From NCBI GenBank assembly GCA_027490955.1, contig JAIXXB010000021.1:60859-124858 (forward strand): a DNA stretch of 64,000 bases, written 5' to 3'. This document shows, piece by piece, positions 21,471 through 31,900 of the stretch. Position 1 is the stretch's first letter, and each line of letters opens with the position of its first letter. The notes below the pieces were generated by a model that saw nothing but the letters and a program-made list of their open reading frames with translations, was not told the DNA's origin and ran no database searches. This DNA comes from Rhodobacter sp. Its GTDB lineage: Bacteria > Pseudomonadota > Alphaproteobacteria > Rhodobacterales > Rhodobacteraceae. Made by a program: the position numbers and the translations under genes.

Positions 21471-21799
21471 TTTCCTATGATGACTTTGCCGCGGTTGATA
21501 TCCGCGTTGGCCGCATCACCCGCGCCGAGCCCTTCCCCGAGGCGCGCAAACCCGCCATCAAATTGTGGGTCGATTTTGGCGGCGAAATTGGCGAGAAACG
21601 ATCTAGCGCGCAGATCACCGCCCATTATACCCCCGAAGCTTTGCTGGGCAGACAGGTGCTGGCGGTGGTCAATTTTCCGCCCCGCCAAATTGGCAAGGTG
21701 ATGTCCGAAGTGCTGGTGCTGGGTGTGCCAGATGCTGCGGGTGAAGTGGTGTTGATCGCCCCAGATCAGCCCGTCCCGTTGGGAGGGAAACTGTTTTGA
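21467..21799 (+). CDS. CsaA-type tRNA-binding protein
   Basis: DIRVGRITRAEPFPEARKPAIKLWVDFG..KRSSAQITAHY. Confidence 0.9.
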   Translation: MISYDDFAAVDIRVGRITRAEPFPEARKPAIKLWVDFGGEIGEKRSSAQITAHYTPEALLGRQVLAVVNFPPRQIGKVMSEVLVLGVPDAAGEVVLIAPDQPVPLGGKLF

Positions 21800-22746
21800 A
21801 ACCCCGCCTTCTGATCACCCGCCCGTTGCCACAATCGGTATTGGATGCAGCAGATTTGCATTTTGACACCGTCAAACGCGGCGCAACCGCGCCCTTATCG
21901 CCGCCCGAATTGCGCGCCGCACTGGCCGATTTCGATGCGGTGCTGCCAACATTGGGCGATGCGTTCTCGGCCGCGGTCTTTGCCGATGTGCCCAGCCCGC
22001 GCGCGCGCATTTTAGCCAATTTTGGGGTGGGCTATAACCATATCGATGCCGCCGCCGCCCGTGCCAAAGGTATCCTTGTCACCAATACGCCAGGTGCTGT
22101 CACCGATGCCACGGCTGACATCGCCCTAACCCTCATGCTGATGACAGCGCGCCGCGCGGGCGAGGGCGAGCGGATTTTGCGGCGCGGTGACTGGCATGGC
22201 TGGTCGCCCACGCAGATGCTGGGCCTGCCTGTCACGGGGCAATCGGTGGGCATTATTGGCATGGGGCGCATCGGGCAAGCCATCGCGCGGCGCTGCCATT
22301 TCGGCTTTGGTATGGATGTGCGCTATTTCAATCGCAGCGCCAAAAACTTGGACTTTGCGGCCCACGCCGTTGATCTGCCCACGGCCATGCAGGCCGATTT
22401 TGTTGTGATTGCCGTGTCAGGTGGGGCGCATTCGCATCATCTGATTGGTGCAGATGCCTTGGCCCATATGCGCCGCACGGGGATTTTCATCAACATCTCG
22501 CGCGGCGATGTGGTGGACGAGGCGGCATTGGCCGATGCGCTGGCGCGCGGCCAGATCGCGGGCGCTGGGCTGGATGTGTATGAGAATGAACCACAGATCA
22601 CCCCCGCCTTGCTGGCGATGGAAAATGTGACGTTGCTGCCGCATTTGGGCACGGCTGTGCTGGCTGTGCGGCAGGCGATGGGCATGATGGCGCTGGAAAA
22701 TCTGACGGCGTTTTTCGCCGCCCGCACCCCGCCCAATCTTGTCTGA
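21796..22746 (+). CDS. D-2-hydroxyacid dehydrogenase
   Basis: ILANFGVGYNHIDAAAA, GIIGMGRIGQAIARR, FINISRGDVVDEAAL, HLGTA. Confidence 0.93.
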   Translation: MKPRLLITRPLPQSVLDAADLHFDTVKRGATAPLSPPELRAALADFDAVLPTLGDAFSAAVFADVPSPRARILANFGVGYNHIDAAAARAKGILVTNTPGAVTDATADIALTLMLMTARRAGEGERILRRGDWHGWSPTQMLGLPVTGQSVGIIGMGRIGQAIARRCHFGFGMDVRYFNRSAKNLDFAAHAVDLPTAMQADFVVIAVSGGAHSHHLIGADALAHMRRTGIFINISRGDVVDEAALADALARGQIAGAGLDVYENEPQITPALLAMENVTLLPHLGTAVLAVRQAMGMMALENLTAFFAARTPPNLV

Positions 22747-22763
22747 GTGACGTGGCCTTTGCC

Positions 22764-23417
22764 ATGATCGTATCGCTTGGGCGCAGGTATGTGTTTGTTC
22801 ATATCCCCAAAACAGGGGGCACAGCGCTGACGCTGGCGCTGGAGGCGCGGGCGATGCGTGATGATATTTTGGTGGGCGATACGCCAAAGGCGCGCGCGCG
22901 CCGTTCCCGCCTCAAGGGCAACTCTGCAACGGCGCATTTGCGCAAACATTCGCCGCTGTCTGATTTGGCCCATGTTTTGTCCCCTGATCAGTTGAACAGT
23001 TTTTTCATCTTTACGCTGGTGCGTAACCCTTGGGATCGGCTGGTCAGTTATTACCATTGGCTGCGTGGGCAAAGCTTTGATCACCCTGCCGTGCATTTGG
23101 CAAAAGCGTCTGATTTCAGCAGTTTTTTGAACCATCCCATGACGATGGCCGCGCAATCGGCTTGGCCTGCCCGCGCCTATTTGACCGACAGCGCAGGCCG
23201 CACCCGCGCAAGTGCCTATATTCGCATCGAACATCTGCAGGCCGACATAGCCCCGCTAGAGGCGCATTTGGGATTTGCCCTGTATCCCTTGCCCCACCAT
23301 AATGCATCGGCGCGCATGCGCGACTGGCGCGGTTATTATACCGATGCAGATGCCGCCCTAATCGCCCGCCTATGCGCCGATGATATCGCGGCATTTTCCT
23401 ATCATTTTGATCCATAA
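22764..23417 (+). CDS. Sulfotransferase family 2 domain protein
   Basis: FVHIPKTGGTALTLAL PAPS motif; FTLVRNPWDRLVSYYHW. Confidence 0.85.
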   Translation: MIVSLGRRYVFVHIPKTGGTALTLALEARAMRDDILVGDTPKARARRSRLKGNSATAHLRKHSPLSDLAHVLSPDQLNSFFIFTLVRNPWDRLVSYYHWLRGQSFDHPAVHLAKASDFSSFLNHPMTMAAQSAWPARAYLTDSAGRTRASAYIRIEHLQADIAPLEAHLGFALYPLPHHNASARMRDWRGYYTDADAALIARLCADDIAAFSYHFDP

Positions 23418-23483
23418 AATTAGACCAAAACGCCCAGATTCCGCCCTATCTGCGTCGTTTAAGGTGCGTTTACACGCGTTAAG

Positions 23484-24134
23484 GTGGTGCGGTGGTTTTG
23501 GTGGGGTGTGGTCATGCTTGGCGATATGCGCGCGCAAGACAGTTGGGCAGAAATGGAAACAGGGGGCGGTCTTGCAGGTGGCCTGATGCTTGCCACGCCC
23601 TTTGGCATGCGCGCGGCGCAGGGTTTGCAGGCGGGTGATCGGCTGCGCTGCACGGCGGGCGGGCCTGTTTCGGTTGTTGCGGTTGCGCCCGCGCCCGCGC
23701 AGGGGTGGATGCGCATTCCGCCCTTGGCCTTGGGCAACCGTTTGGCCGTGGTGGTGGGGCAGGGGCAGGGCCTGCTGATTGAATCCAGTTTTGCCCAGAG
23801 GATGGTTGGCAGCGCAGCCGTGGTTGTGCCCGCCTTGGCGCTGCGCCACTGGCGCGGTATTGCCCAATGCCCAGCGCCTGCGTCCGCCTTGCGCCTGACA
23901 CTGGCGCGACCTGCCCTGATTATGGCCAGCACGGGGCTGCTTTTGGCGGCCAATGGCCCTGCCAATGATGGCGGTGCCAAGGCGGCAAAAGGTGCCAAGA
24001 TGTGCGCGCAGGGCGCATTGCCGCCTGTGCCCTGCCTGTCTTATGCCTCGGCCCAGCAATTGATTGCCTGCATGATCGCCTATGAGGCAGGTGCCAGCCT
24101 GCGCGGTCTGCGCCCCTATGCCGCCGTTTTCTGA
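23484..24134 (+). CDS. Hint (hedgehog/intein) domain protein
   Basis: GGGLAGGLMLATPFGMRAAQGLQAGDRLRC..; pattern of stand-alone Hint_2 proteins. Confidence 0.65.
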   Translation: MVRWFWWGVVMLGDMRAQDSWAEMETGGGLAGGLMLATPFGMRAAQGLQAGDRLRCTAGGPVSVVAVAPAPAQGWMRIPPLALGNRLAVVVGQGQGLLIESSFAQRMVGSAAVVVPALALRHWRGIAQCPAPASALRLTLARPALIMASTGLLLAANGPANDGGAKAAKGAKMCAQGALPPVPCLSYASAQQLIACMIAYEAGASLRGLRPYAAVF

Positions 24135-26317
24135 AGGGCGTATCGGTCATAAAATCCCTGACCGCTGGCCGCGATGTCGCACAGCAATGCGGGGGCGGCA
24201 AAGCGGGGGCCATGGGCGGCGGCCAAGCTATTGCACATCGCCACTGCCTGATCTGCGCCGATGATGTCAAGCCAACTGAACGGGCCACCCGACCAAGGGG
24301 CAAAGCCCCAGCCCAAAACTGCGCCCACATCGCCTTGGCGGATATCACCCAGCACACCGTCTTGCAGCGCACGCACTGCCTCTAGCACTTGGGCCAGCAG
24401 AAGGCGGTGCTGAACCTCTTGCAGCTTGGGTTGGGATGGGGCAAGCGGATAGGCCGCGGCCAGCCCGTCCCACAGGCCCAACCGCGCGCCATTTTCGTCA
24501 TAGGCATAAAAGCCCGCCTTAGATTTCTTGCCCAAGCGGCCCTGATCGGCCATGGCAAACAGCACTTTGTCCACCGCCGCGTCGGGATATGCCTGCCCCA
24601 TCGCGGCGCGGGTGGCCTTGGCAATCTTTACCCCCAGATCGATCGAGGTTTCATCGACCAGTTGCAGCGGCCCCACTGGCATGCCCAGCAGTTTGGCTGC
24701 GTTTTCCACCAGCGCGGGGGCGATGCCTTCGGCAATCATGCGGATGCCCTCGTTGATATAGGGAATGATGCAGCGGTTGGCGTAAAAGAACCGCGCGTCA
24801 TTGACCACAATCGGCGTTTTGCGAAGCTGCCGCACAAAATCCAGCGCTTTGGCCACGGCGCGGTTGCCTGTTTCTTTGCCGCGAATGATCTCGACAAGCA
24901 TCATTTTATCGACAGGGCTAAAGAAATGGATGCCGATGAATTGGCCTGCGCGCGTCGATGCGCGCGCCAATTCGGTGATGGGCAGGGTGGATGTGTTGGT
25001 GGCCAGAATGCAACCTGCGCCCACCACGGCTTCGACCTTGGCTGTTACGTCTGCCTTGATTTTCGGGTCTTCGAACACCGCTTCAATCACCAAATCGCAG
25101 GGCTTTAGCGCCGCAAATTCGGTGGTGGCAAGAATACGGCCCAAAACTTCAGCCTTTTGGTCTGCCGTGACTTTGCCGCGCTTCATTCCCTTGTCCAAAA
25201 GCCCTTCCGCCTGCGCCTTCCCGCGATCTGCGGCGGCTTGATCGGCATCCAGCAGCACCACGCAAATGCCTGCATTGGCCGCGACATAGGCAATGCCCGC
25301 CCCCATCATACCTGCGCCAATCACGCCCAGCGTCTTGACCGATTGGTCAGGCGCATCGGGGCGGTTTGCGCCCTTTTCCAACGCCTCTTTGCCAATGAAC
25401 AGGGTGCGGATCATTGCGCTGGAGGATGGGTTCAGCAAGATCGAGGTGAAATGCCGCGCTTCGATTTTCAGCGCCACATCAAAGGGCACCAGCGCCCCTT
25501 CATAGGCCGCCGACAACAGCGCGCGCGCCGCAGGAAAGGCGCCTTGGGTGCGCCCGTTGACCATGGCATTTGCCCCGACATAGGTCATATAGCCCGCAGG
25601 GTGATAGGGCGCGCCACCAGGCATTTTGTAATCTTTGCGATCCCAAGGTTTGACAAGATCGGCATCGGTGGCCGACAGCACCCAGTCTTTGGCGCGGCGC
25701 AGCAAATCTTCGGGGGCGACCACCTCGTCAATCAGCCCAGCGGCTTTGGCCGATTTGGGATCTGACAGCTTGCCTTCCAGCAAAAACGGCGCGGCCATCA
25801 TCGCGCCCATTTTGCGCACAAGGCGGGTCGTGCCGCCCGCACCGGGGAAAATGCCAACCATGATTTCAGGCAGGCCGATTTTGGCGCGCGGGTTATCGGC
25901 GGCAATAATGCGGTGGCAGGCCAGCGGAAGTTCAAACCCAATTCCCAGCGCCGTTCCTGTCAGCGCAGCGACAATCGGCTTGCCCCCCTTGAGCGTTTTG
26001 GGATCCATTCCCGCGCGTTCGATTTTGCGCAAAATGCTGTGCGTGGCCATGACCTGATCGAAAATGCTTTGCGCCCCGCCACGGCGCAGATCGGCCAGCA
26101 CGTTCAAGTCCATGCCGCCCGCAAAATCTTTTTTGCCCGATGTCAGGATCACACCCTTGACGGTGTCATCGCGCAGCGCGGAATCTATCATCGCGTCCAG
26201 TTGCAAAAAGCCTTCGGATGACATCACATTCATCGACCGCCCCAGACTATCCCACGTGATCGTGGCCACGCCATCTGCATCGATAGCATAGGTAAAGTCA
26301 GCTTGCGCGCGGCTCAT
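24116..26317 (-). CDS. Multifunctional fatty-acid oxidation protein (enoyl-CoA hydratase / 3-hydroxyacyl-CoA dehydrogenase)
   Basis: Crotonase N-terminus, GVIGAGMMGAGIAYVAANAGI, GIHFFSPVDKMMLVEII. Confidence 0.95.
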   Translation of the reverse strand: MSRAQADFTYAIDADGVATITWDSLGRSMNVMSSEGFLQLDAMIDSALRDDTVKGVILTSGKKDFAGGMDLNVLADLRRGGAQSIFDQVMATHSILRKIERAGMDPKTLKGGKPIVAALTGTALGIGFELPLACHRIIAADNPRAKIGLPEIMVGIFPGAGGTTRLVRKMGAMMAAPFLLEGKLSDPKSAKAAGLIDEVVAPEDLLRRAKDWVLSATDADLVKPWDRKDYKMPGGAPYHPAGYMTYVGANAMVNGRTQGAFPAARALLSAAYEGALVPFDVALKIEARHFTSILLNPSSSAMIRTLFIGKEALEKGANRPDAPDQSVKTLGVIGAGMMGAGIAYVAANAGICVVLLDADQAAADRGKAQAEGLLDKGMKRGKVTADQKAEVLGRILATTEFAALKPCDLVIEAVFEDPKIKADVTAKVEAVVGAGCILATNTSTLPITELARASTRAGQFIGIHFFSPVDKMMLVEIIRGKETGNRAVAKALDFVRQLRKTPIVVNDARFFYANRCIIPYINEGIRMIAEGIAPALVENAAKLLGMPVGPLQLVDETSIDLGVKIAKATRAAMGQAYPDAAVDKVLFAMADQGRLGKKSKAGFYAYDENGARLGLWDGLAAAYPLAPSQPKLQEVQHRLLLAQVLEAVRALQDGVLGDIRQGDVGAVLGWGFAPWSGGPFSWLDIIGADQAVAMCNSLAAAHGPRFAAPALLCDIAASGQGFYDRYALQKTAA

Positions 26318-26781
26318 GGCTGCTCTCCATAGGGGGTGCCGTCTTTGCGGGTGAATGTGGCGCGCCCGCCTTGCATGGTGACCATCAAATCAACATCGCT
26401 GTATGTGGCCACTTCGCGCGCAGCTTTGCTGCCCACCACCAGAAACTGCGCGGGGGCGGAGGTGTGGTTGATGAAATGATGCCCGTTTGGCCTGTTTGCA
26501 GGAAAGGCCGCACAATCGCCAAGGCGCATGATTTCAGGGCCAGCATCGGTGACCATCGTCATCTCGCCCGCGGTCACCATGACAAATTCATCCTCGGCCA
26601 TATGCCAATGGCGCAGCGATGACATAGCCCCTGGCTGCAGAGTGACCAGATTGACGCCAAATTGTGTCAGCCCCCCTGCATCCCCCAAACGTTGGCTGGA
26701 TCGCCCCGCCATCATCTCGCCATAGGGGGGCGGATAGATCGAGCCTGTTTTGACGGGGGTTTTGGAAAGATCGATTTTCAT
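26314..26781 (-). CDS. Cupin-domain protein
   Basis: LQPGAMSSLRHWHMAEDEFVMVTAGEMTM..GHHFINHT cupin motifs. Confidence 0.88.
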   Translation of the reverse strand: MKIDLSKTPVKTGSIYPPPYGEMMAGRSSQRLGDAGGLTQFGVNLVTLQPGAMSSLRHWHMAEDEFVMVTAGEMTMVTDAGPEIMRLGDCAAFPANRPNGHHFINHTSAPAQFLVVGSKAAREVATYSDVDLMVTMQGGRATFTRKDGTPYGEQP

Positions 26782-27995
26782 CACACCCTCTCGATAATTG
26801 TGGCGACGCCCATGCCGCTGGCAATGCATAAGGTGGCAAGGCCCGTGGCTTTGCCTGTGCGTTCTAACTCGTCCAGCAAAGTGCCGATGATGATGCAACC
26901 TGTCGCGCCCAAAGGATGGCCCATGGCAATAGCCCCGCCACAGGCATTCACCCGCGCGGGGTCAACATCGAACGCCTGCTGAAAGCGCAGCACGACCGAG
27001 GCAAAAGCCTCGTTCACTTCGAACAGATCAATGTCGGAAATCTTCATGCCAGATTCGGCCAAGATTTTTTGCGTGGCGGGCACGGGGCCTGTCAGCATGA
27101 TGGTCGGGTCAGTGCCGATTTTCGCCGTGGCGCGGATGATGGCGCGGGGCTTTAGGCCATGGGCCTGCCCAAACTGGGCATTGCCAATCAGCATGGCGGC
27201 AGCCCCATCGACAATGCCCGATGAATTGCCCGCGTGATGCACATGGGAAATGCGTTCCAAATGCGGGTATTTCATCAGCGCGATTTTATCAAAACCCGGC
27301 ATCACCTCGCCCATCTCGACAAAGGCAGGTTTCAGCGCTGCCAGCGCCGCCATATCGGTTTGCGGGCGCATATATTCGTCGTGATCCAGAATGGTCAGCC
27401 CATTTTGATCCCGCACGGGCACAATCGATTTGGCAAAGCGCCCTTCGGCCCATGCAAACTGCGCGCGCCGCTGGCTTTCGACGGCCAATGCATCGACCAT
27501 GTCGCGGGTAAACCCATATTCCGTGGCGATGATATCGGCTGCAATGCCCTGCGGCACAAAATAGCTGCCCATCGCAAGGCGCGGGTCAACGGCAATCGCG
27601 GCCCCATCGCTGCCCATGGGCACGCGGCTCATCATTTCGACCCCGCCCGCGATATAGGCCGCACCTGCGCCGCCCTTGACTTGGTTTGCGGCCAAATTCA
27701 CCGCCTCGATGCCTGACGCGCAAAAGCGGTTGATCGCAAGGCCCGGGATCGATGGATCAAGTCCCGAGGCAAGCACCGCAGATCGCGCCAAACATCCGCC
27801 CTGTTCGCCCACTTGGGTGACATTGCCCCAGATGACATCTTCCACCGCATGCCCCGTAAGCCCGTTGCGCGCGGCCAGCGCATCCAGCATCTGCGCCGAT
27901 AGGGCAACGGCAGTGACTTCGTGCAGCGCCCCATCTGCGCGCCCCTTTCCGCGCGGGCTGCGGATCGCGTCATAGATAAAGGCATCACCACGCAT
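26781..27995 (-). CDS. Acetyl-CoA C-acyltransferase (thiolase)
   Basis: NRFCASGIEAVNLAANQV, GGAIAMGHPLGATG, CIASGMGVA. Confidence 0.95.
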   Translation of the reverse strand: MRGDAFIYDAIRSPRGKGRADGALHEVTAVALSAQMLDALAARNGLTGHAVEDVIWGNVTQVGEQGGCLARSAVLASGLDPSIPGLAINRFCASGIEAVNLAANQVKGGAGAAYIAGGVEMMSRVPMGSDGAAIAVDPRLAMGSYFVPQGIAADIIATEYGFTRDMVDALAVESQRRAQFAWAEGRFAKSIVPVRDQNGLTILDHDEYMRPQTDMAALAALKPAFVEMGEVMPGFDKIALMKYPHLERISHVHHAGNSSGIVDGAAAMLIGNAQFGQAHGLKPRAIIRATAKIGTDPTIMLTGPVPATQKILAESGMKISDIDLFEVNEAFASVVLRFQQAFDVDPARVNACGGAIAMGHPLGATGCIIIGTLLDELERTGKATGLATLCIASGMGVATIIERV

Positions 27996-28005
27996 CACAG
28001 CCTCC

Positions 28006-28638
28006 TTATGTGGCCAAAAAGGCCCGCTGCATCAGATCATAGGGGTGCGCCCAAGCCTTGCTTGCGGAAATGCGGGTCAACCATGTGTCGATATGCGGCC
28101 ATTCGGCGCGGTCAAACCCATAAGGTTCGGGATAGTAAAGATAGCCGCACAGCGACAGATCGGCGATGGTCATATCTGCGCCAGCAACCCAGTCGCGCGC
28201 GGCCAGATGATCGTTCAGCACCGAATAGGCGCCCTTCAACCTGCCTTGCAAAAAGGGGATAACCCCCGCGGGGCGTTTGTCTTCGGGCAGAAAGTTCATC
28301 AAAAACCGCGTGGTGCCAATTTGGGTGGAAAACTTATGATTGTCCCAAAACAGCCAGCGCAGCACTTCGCGCCGCTCTGCCGCCGATTTGCCGCCCAGCT
28401 TGCCCGTTTTGCTGGACAGGTAATCCAAAATCACGCCCGATTGCGTGAGTGTGGTATCACCATCAACCAAAACAGGCACTTCGCCCATTTCATTTATGGC
28501 CTTAAACGCGGGGCTGCGCGCCTCGCCTTTGAAGAAATCAACAAAAATCGGCTCCCATTCCAGCCCTAAATTGGTCAGCGCCAGCGCCACCTTATAGGCG
28601 TTGCCGCTTTCCCCAAAACAATACAGTTTCATCGTCAT
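28006..28638 (-). CDS. Glutathione S-transferase family protein
   Basis: MKLYCFGESGNAYKVALAL.. GEVPVLVDGDTTLTQSGVILDYL. Confidence 0.92.
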   Translation of the reverse strand: MTMKLYCFGESGNAYKVALALTNLGLEWEPIFVDFFKGEARSPAFKAINEMGEVPVLVDGDTTLTQSGVILDYLSSKTGKLGGKSAAERREVLRWLFWDNHKFSTQIGTTRFLMNFLPEDKRPAGVIPFLQGRLKGAYSVLNDHLAARDWVAGADMTIADLSLCGYLYYPEPYGFDRAEWPHIDTWLTRISASKAWAHPYDLMQRAFLAT

Positions 28639-28655
28639 GTGCAGCCCTTTCTGGA

Positions 28656-28868
28656 CTATGTCTGCCGCGCCGCCAGTTCAGAATTGAACAGGCGCAGGCG
28701 CTGAGTCAGGTTATCTTTTTCGATGACCGAGCCGAAGTTTTCGAACAAAAAGGACAGCGCCTCGCCTTCGTTCAACCCTGCTTCGGCCGCGAATTTTTTT
28801 AAGGCGCGATAGCCGTCTTCGGTCATTGCGACTGGAAAATGCCGTGTCATGCGAAAGCGTTTGGGCAT
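28656..28868 (-). CDS. Small conserved protein, ribbon-helix-helix-like
   Basis: 70-aa ORF tightly packed in the operon; RFRMTRHFPVAMTEDGYRALKKFAAEAGLNEGEALSFLFENF resembles strand-helix-helix. Confidence 0.65.
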   Translation of the reverse strand: MPKRFRMTRHFPVAMTEDGYRALKKFAAEAGLNEGEALSFLFENFGSVIEKDNLTQRLRLFNSELAARQT

Positions 28869-28869
28869 G

Positions 28870-30645
28870 TCAGAATGCCCCCGCAGGCAGTGCCATCACA
28901 GGCTCTGCCCCTGTTTGGATGCGCGCCAAATGCAGCGCCGTAGCAGGCAGGCAGCGGGCCATGAAAAACTGCCCCGTGGTAATTTTGCCGTGCAAAAATG
29001 CCGCATCACCGCGCCCTGCGTCTAAGCTGGCATAGGCCGCACGGGCCATGCGCGCCCACATCAGCCCCAGCACGGCATGGCCCAGCAGATGCATAAAGTC
29101 ATTGGCCCCTGCCAGCGCGCTGTTGGGGTTTTTCGCGCCCTGTTCCATGAAATACATCGCCCCTGTCTGCACATCTTTTGATGCAGCCTTTAGCGGGCCA
29201 AGAAACGGAGCCATACGCGCGTCGCCTTCGTTTTCTTTCAGGAACGTCTTCACCATGTCGAACAGGGCCATGATCGGCTTGCCGCCATCGGCTGCCAATT
29301 TGCGCCCGACCAAATCCAGCGCTTGGATGCCATTCGCGCCTTCGTATATCTGGGCAATGCGCCCGTCGCGCACGAATTGGGCCACGCCGTTATCTTCGAT
29401 ATAGCCATGCCCGCCCCAGATTTGTTGGGCCTGCACGGCCATCTCGAACCCTTTGTCGGTTTGAAAGCCCTTGATCACGGGGGTCAGCAGGGAAATCAGC
29501 CCTTCGGCCTGCGCATCCCCGCTGCGCGCTGCGCGGTCAATCAGCATTGCGCCCCAAAAGGTCAGCGCCCGCGCGCCTTCGACGAATGATTTTTGTTCCA
29601 TCAAATTGCGGCGAATATCGGGATGCACGATCAAAGGGTCGGCAGGGCCGCTGGGGTTTTGCGCGCCCATCACATCGCGCCCTTGCAGGCGTTCGCGCGC
29701 ATAGGCAAGGCTTGCCTGATAGGCCGCCTGCGCTATGGCATACCCTTGCAGGCCCACGCCGATCCGCGCCTCGTTCATCATCGTGAACATCGCGCGCATG
29801 CCTTTGTGCAAGTCGCCCAAAAGATACCCTGTCGCCCCATCGTAATTCATCACGCAGGTGGCGTTGGCGTGAATACCCATTTTCCGTTCGATCTTACCCA
29901 CAGACACACCATTGCGCGCGCCCAAACTGCCATCGCTGTTGACCAAAAACTTTGGCACGATGAACAGCGAAATGCCCTTTGTCCCCTCGCCCCCGCCCGG
30001 CGCTTTGGCCAGCACCAGATGGATGATGTTTTCGGCCAAATCATGCTCGCCCGCCGAGATGAATATCTTTGTTCCCGTGATACGATAGCTGCCATCCGCC
30101 TGCGGCAGAGCGCGGGTGCGCATCTGCCCCAAATCTGTGCCGCAATGCGCCTCGGTCAGGTTCATCGTGCCTGTCCATGCGCACGACACCATTTTGGGCA
30201 GATAGGTTGCCTTTTGCGCAGCGGTTCCATGGGCATGAATGGCGCTATATGCGCCATGTGTCAGGCCCTGATACATGTTCAGTGCCATATTGGCGGAAAT
30301 GAACATCTCGCCCACTGCTGTGCCGATCAGATAGGGCAGGCCTTGGCCGCCATAATCGGGATCGCAATCCAGCGACGTCCAGCCGCCTTGTTTCACTGCC
30401 TCGAACGCGGCTTTGAACCCTGCGGGCGTGCGCACCACGCCGTTTTCAAGATGGCATCCTTCGCGGTCACCGCTGGCGTTCAGCGGGGCCAGAACATCGC
30501 GCGCGACTTTGCCCGCCTCTTCCAGCACGGCGGCGGTAAAACTTTCGTCCAAATCGCCATATCCTGCGATATCTTGATTGGCCACGCCCAGCACGTCATG
30601 CAGCACAAACTGCATATCTTGAATGGCGGCGTGATAGAGGGGCAT
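28870..30645 (-). CDS. Acyl-CoA dehydrogenase, C-terminal DUF4445/AcdA type (about 590 aa)
   Basis: [19 protein letters not shown].., [52 protein letters not shown]. Confidence 0.94.
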   Translation of the reverse strand: MPLYHAAIQDMQFVLHDVLGVANQDIAGYGDLDESFTAAVLEEAGKVARDVLAPLNASGDREGCHLENGVVRTPAGFKAAFEAVKQGGWTSLDCDPDYGGQGLPYLIGTAVGEMFISANMALNMYQGLTHGAYSAIHAHGTAAQKATYLPKMVSCAWTGTMNLTEAHCGTDLGQMRTRALPQADGSYRITGTKIFISAGEHDLAENIIHLVLAKAPGGGEGTKGISLFIVPKFLVNSDGSLGARNGVSVGKIERKMGIHANATCVMNYDGATGYLLGDLHKGMRAMFTMMNEARIGVGLQGYAIAQAAYQASLAYARERLQGRDVMGAQNPSGPADPLIVHPDIRRNLMEQKSFVEGARALTFWGAMLIDRAARSGDAQAEGLISLLTPVIKGFQTDKGFEMAVQAQQIWGGHGYIEDNGVAQFVRDGRIAQIYEGANGIQALDLVGRKLAADGGKPIMALFDMVKTFLKENEGDARMAPFLGPLKAASKDVQTGAMYFMEQGAKNPNSALAGANDFMHLLGHAVLGLMWARMARAAYASLDAGRGDAAFLHGKITTGQFFMARCLPATALHLARIQTGAEPVMALPAGAF

Positions 30646-30646
30646 G

Positions 30647-31039
30647 TTACACCTTTCCTGCGCGCAATTTGGCCAGCGTTTCGTCGCCCTGCGCGATTTC
30701 AATTTGCAAATCGGCAATCGCCACAGTCAATTCATCGCGCTGGGCCGTCATTTGCACCAGACGATCGCGGGCAATGTCCAGCGTGCGCGCCAGTTGTGCC
30801 TCGTTGCTGCCCGCATGGTCATACATGGCCAGCAGTTGGCGGATATCTTCCAACGAAAAGCCGAATCGCTTGCCCCGCAAAATCAGGGTCAAACGGGCGC
30901 GGTCGCGGGCCGAATACAGGCGCTGCGTGCCGTTGCGCGCGGGGGCAAGCAGTTCTTTATCTTCGTAAAACCGAAGGGCGCGGGGGGTGACATTGAACTG
31001 TTGGCACATTTGACTGATGGTGAGAGTCGCATCTGACAT
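30647..31039 (-). CDS. MerR-family transcriptional regulator (LiuR-like)
   Basis: [64 protein letters not shown]. Confidence 0.9.
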   Translation of the reverse strand: MSDATLTISQMCQQFNVTPRALRFYEDKELLAPARNGTQRLYSARDRARLTLILRGKRFGFSLEDIRQLLAMYDHAGSNEAQLARTLDIARDRLVQMTAQRDELTVAIADLQIEIAQGDETLAKLRAGKV

Positions 31040-31086
31040 CGTTTATCCCAAGTTTAGTCTGTTCAGCGGGATCATACAGCATAACC

Positions 31087-31110
31087 TTACGTTAACGTTA
31101 AGCTAACGTT
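31087..31110. promoter_or_regulatory. Palindromic putative MerR/LiuR-type operator
   Basis: ACGTTAACGT perfect palindrome (31089-31098) and overlapping AACGTTA-agc-TAACGTT inverted repeat, 50 bp upstream of MerR gene. Confidence 0.5.
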
Positions 31111-31192
31111 GCGTCACATGGCCAATCGGCCATAACTTGCCTATTTTGCCACAGGCCCCTGCCGCCCGCGCGGGGCAGGTTTGGCCCAGCGG

Positions 31193-31744
31193 TCAGGCGT
31201 GGCCTGCCGCACCTGACAGCGCCACGGGATCCACCCCCGAATGGCGCAGCGCCGCTGCCCATTTTGCCCCAGAATCATGGGCAAAGACAATCTCGGGCAG
31301 GCCATCTAGCGTCAGCCACGCGTTATCGGCAATCTCGCCTTCCAATTGGCGCGGGCCCCAGCCTGCATAGCCCAAGGCCAGCAGGGCAGGGCGCGGCCCC
31401 GTCCCATCTGCCAGCGCCTCTAGCACGTCTAAGGTCGCGCTCATCTGAAAGCCGCCTGCAATATCCAAAACCGCCGCTTCGCTGTGATACCCATCGCGGT
31501 GTAGGATAAAGCCGCGCCCAGGTTCGACAGGCCCGCCATAATGCACATCAATCTTGGCAGGGTCTGGCGCAAGGATGCCCAGCTTGTCCAAAAGGGCGGG
31601 AAAGGTGACATCGCTCATCGGGCGGTTGACGATAATGCCCATCGCCCCATCGGTGGAATGGGAACACAGCAGAATCAAACTGCGGGTAAAACGCGGGTCT
31701 TGCATGCCCGGCATGGCGGCCAATAATTTGCCAGTTAAATCCAT
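31193..31744 (-). CDS. YqgE/AlgH family protein
   Basis: LTGKLLAAMPGMQDPRFTRSLILLCSHSTDGAMGIIVNRP..GYAGWGPRQLEGEIADNAWL. Confidence 0.95.
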   Translation of the reverse strand: MDLTGKLLAAMPGMQDPRFTRSLILLCSHSTDGAMGIIVNRPMSDVTFPALLDKLGILAPDPAKIDVHYGGPVEPGRGFILHRDGYHSEAAVLDIAGGFQMSATLDVLEALADGTGPRPALLALGYAGWGPRQLEGEIADNAWLTLDGLPEIVFAHDSGAKWAAALRHSGVDPVALSGAAGHA

Positions 31745-31900
31745 CGCCGACCTTTCTTCAACGTTCTATCTGCATAACATGGCATCTTTGCGCGCAATCT
31801 CAAGCCGCAAGCGCAGGCGTGGTGAAGCGATCACGCCTGACAGGCGCGCGCGCACTGAAAGGTGATTTGCCGCGGCGCGCCTTTGGGGTAAAAGCGCGGT

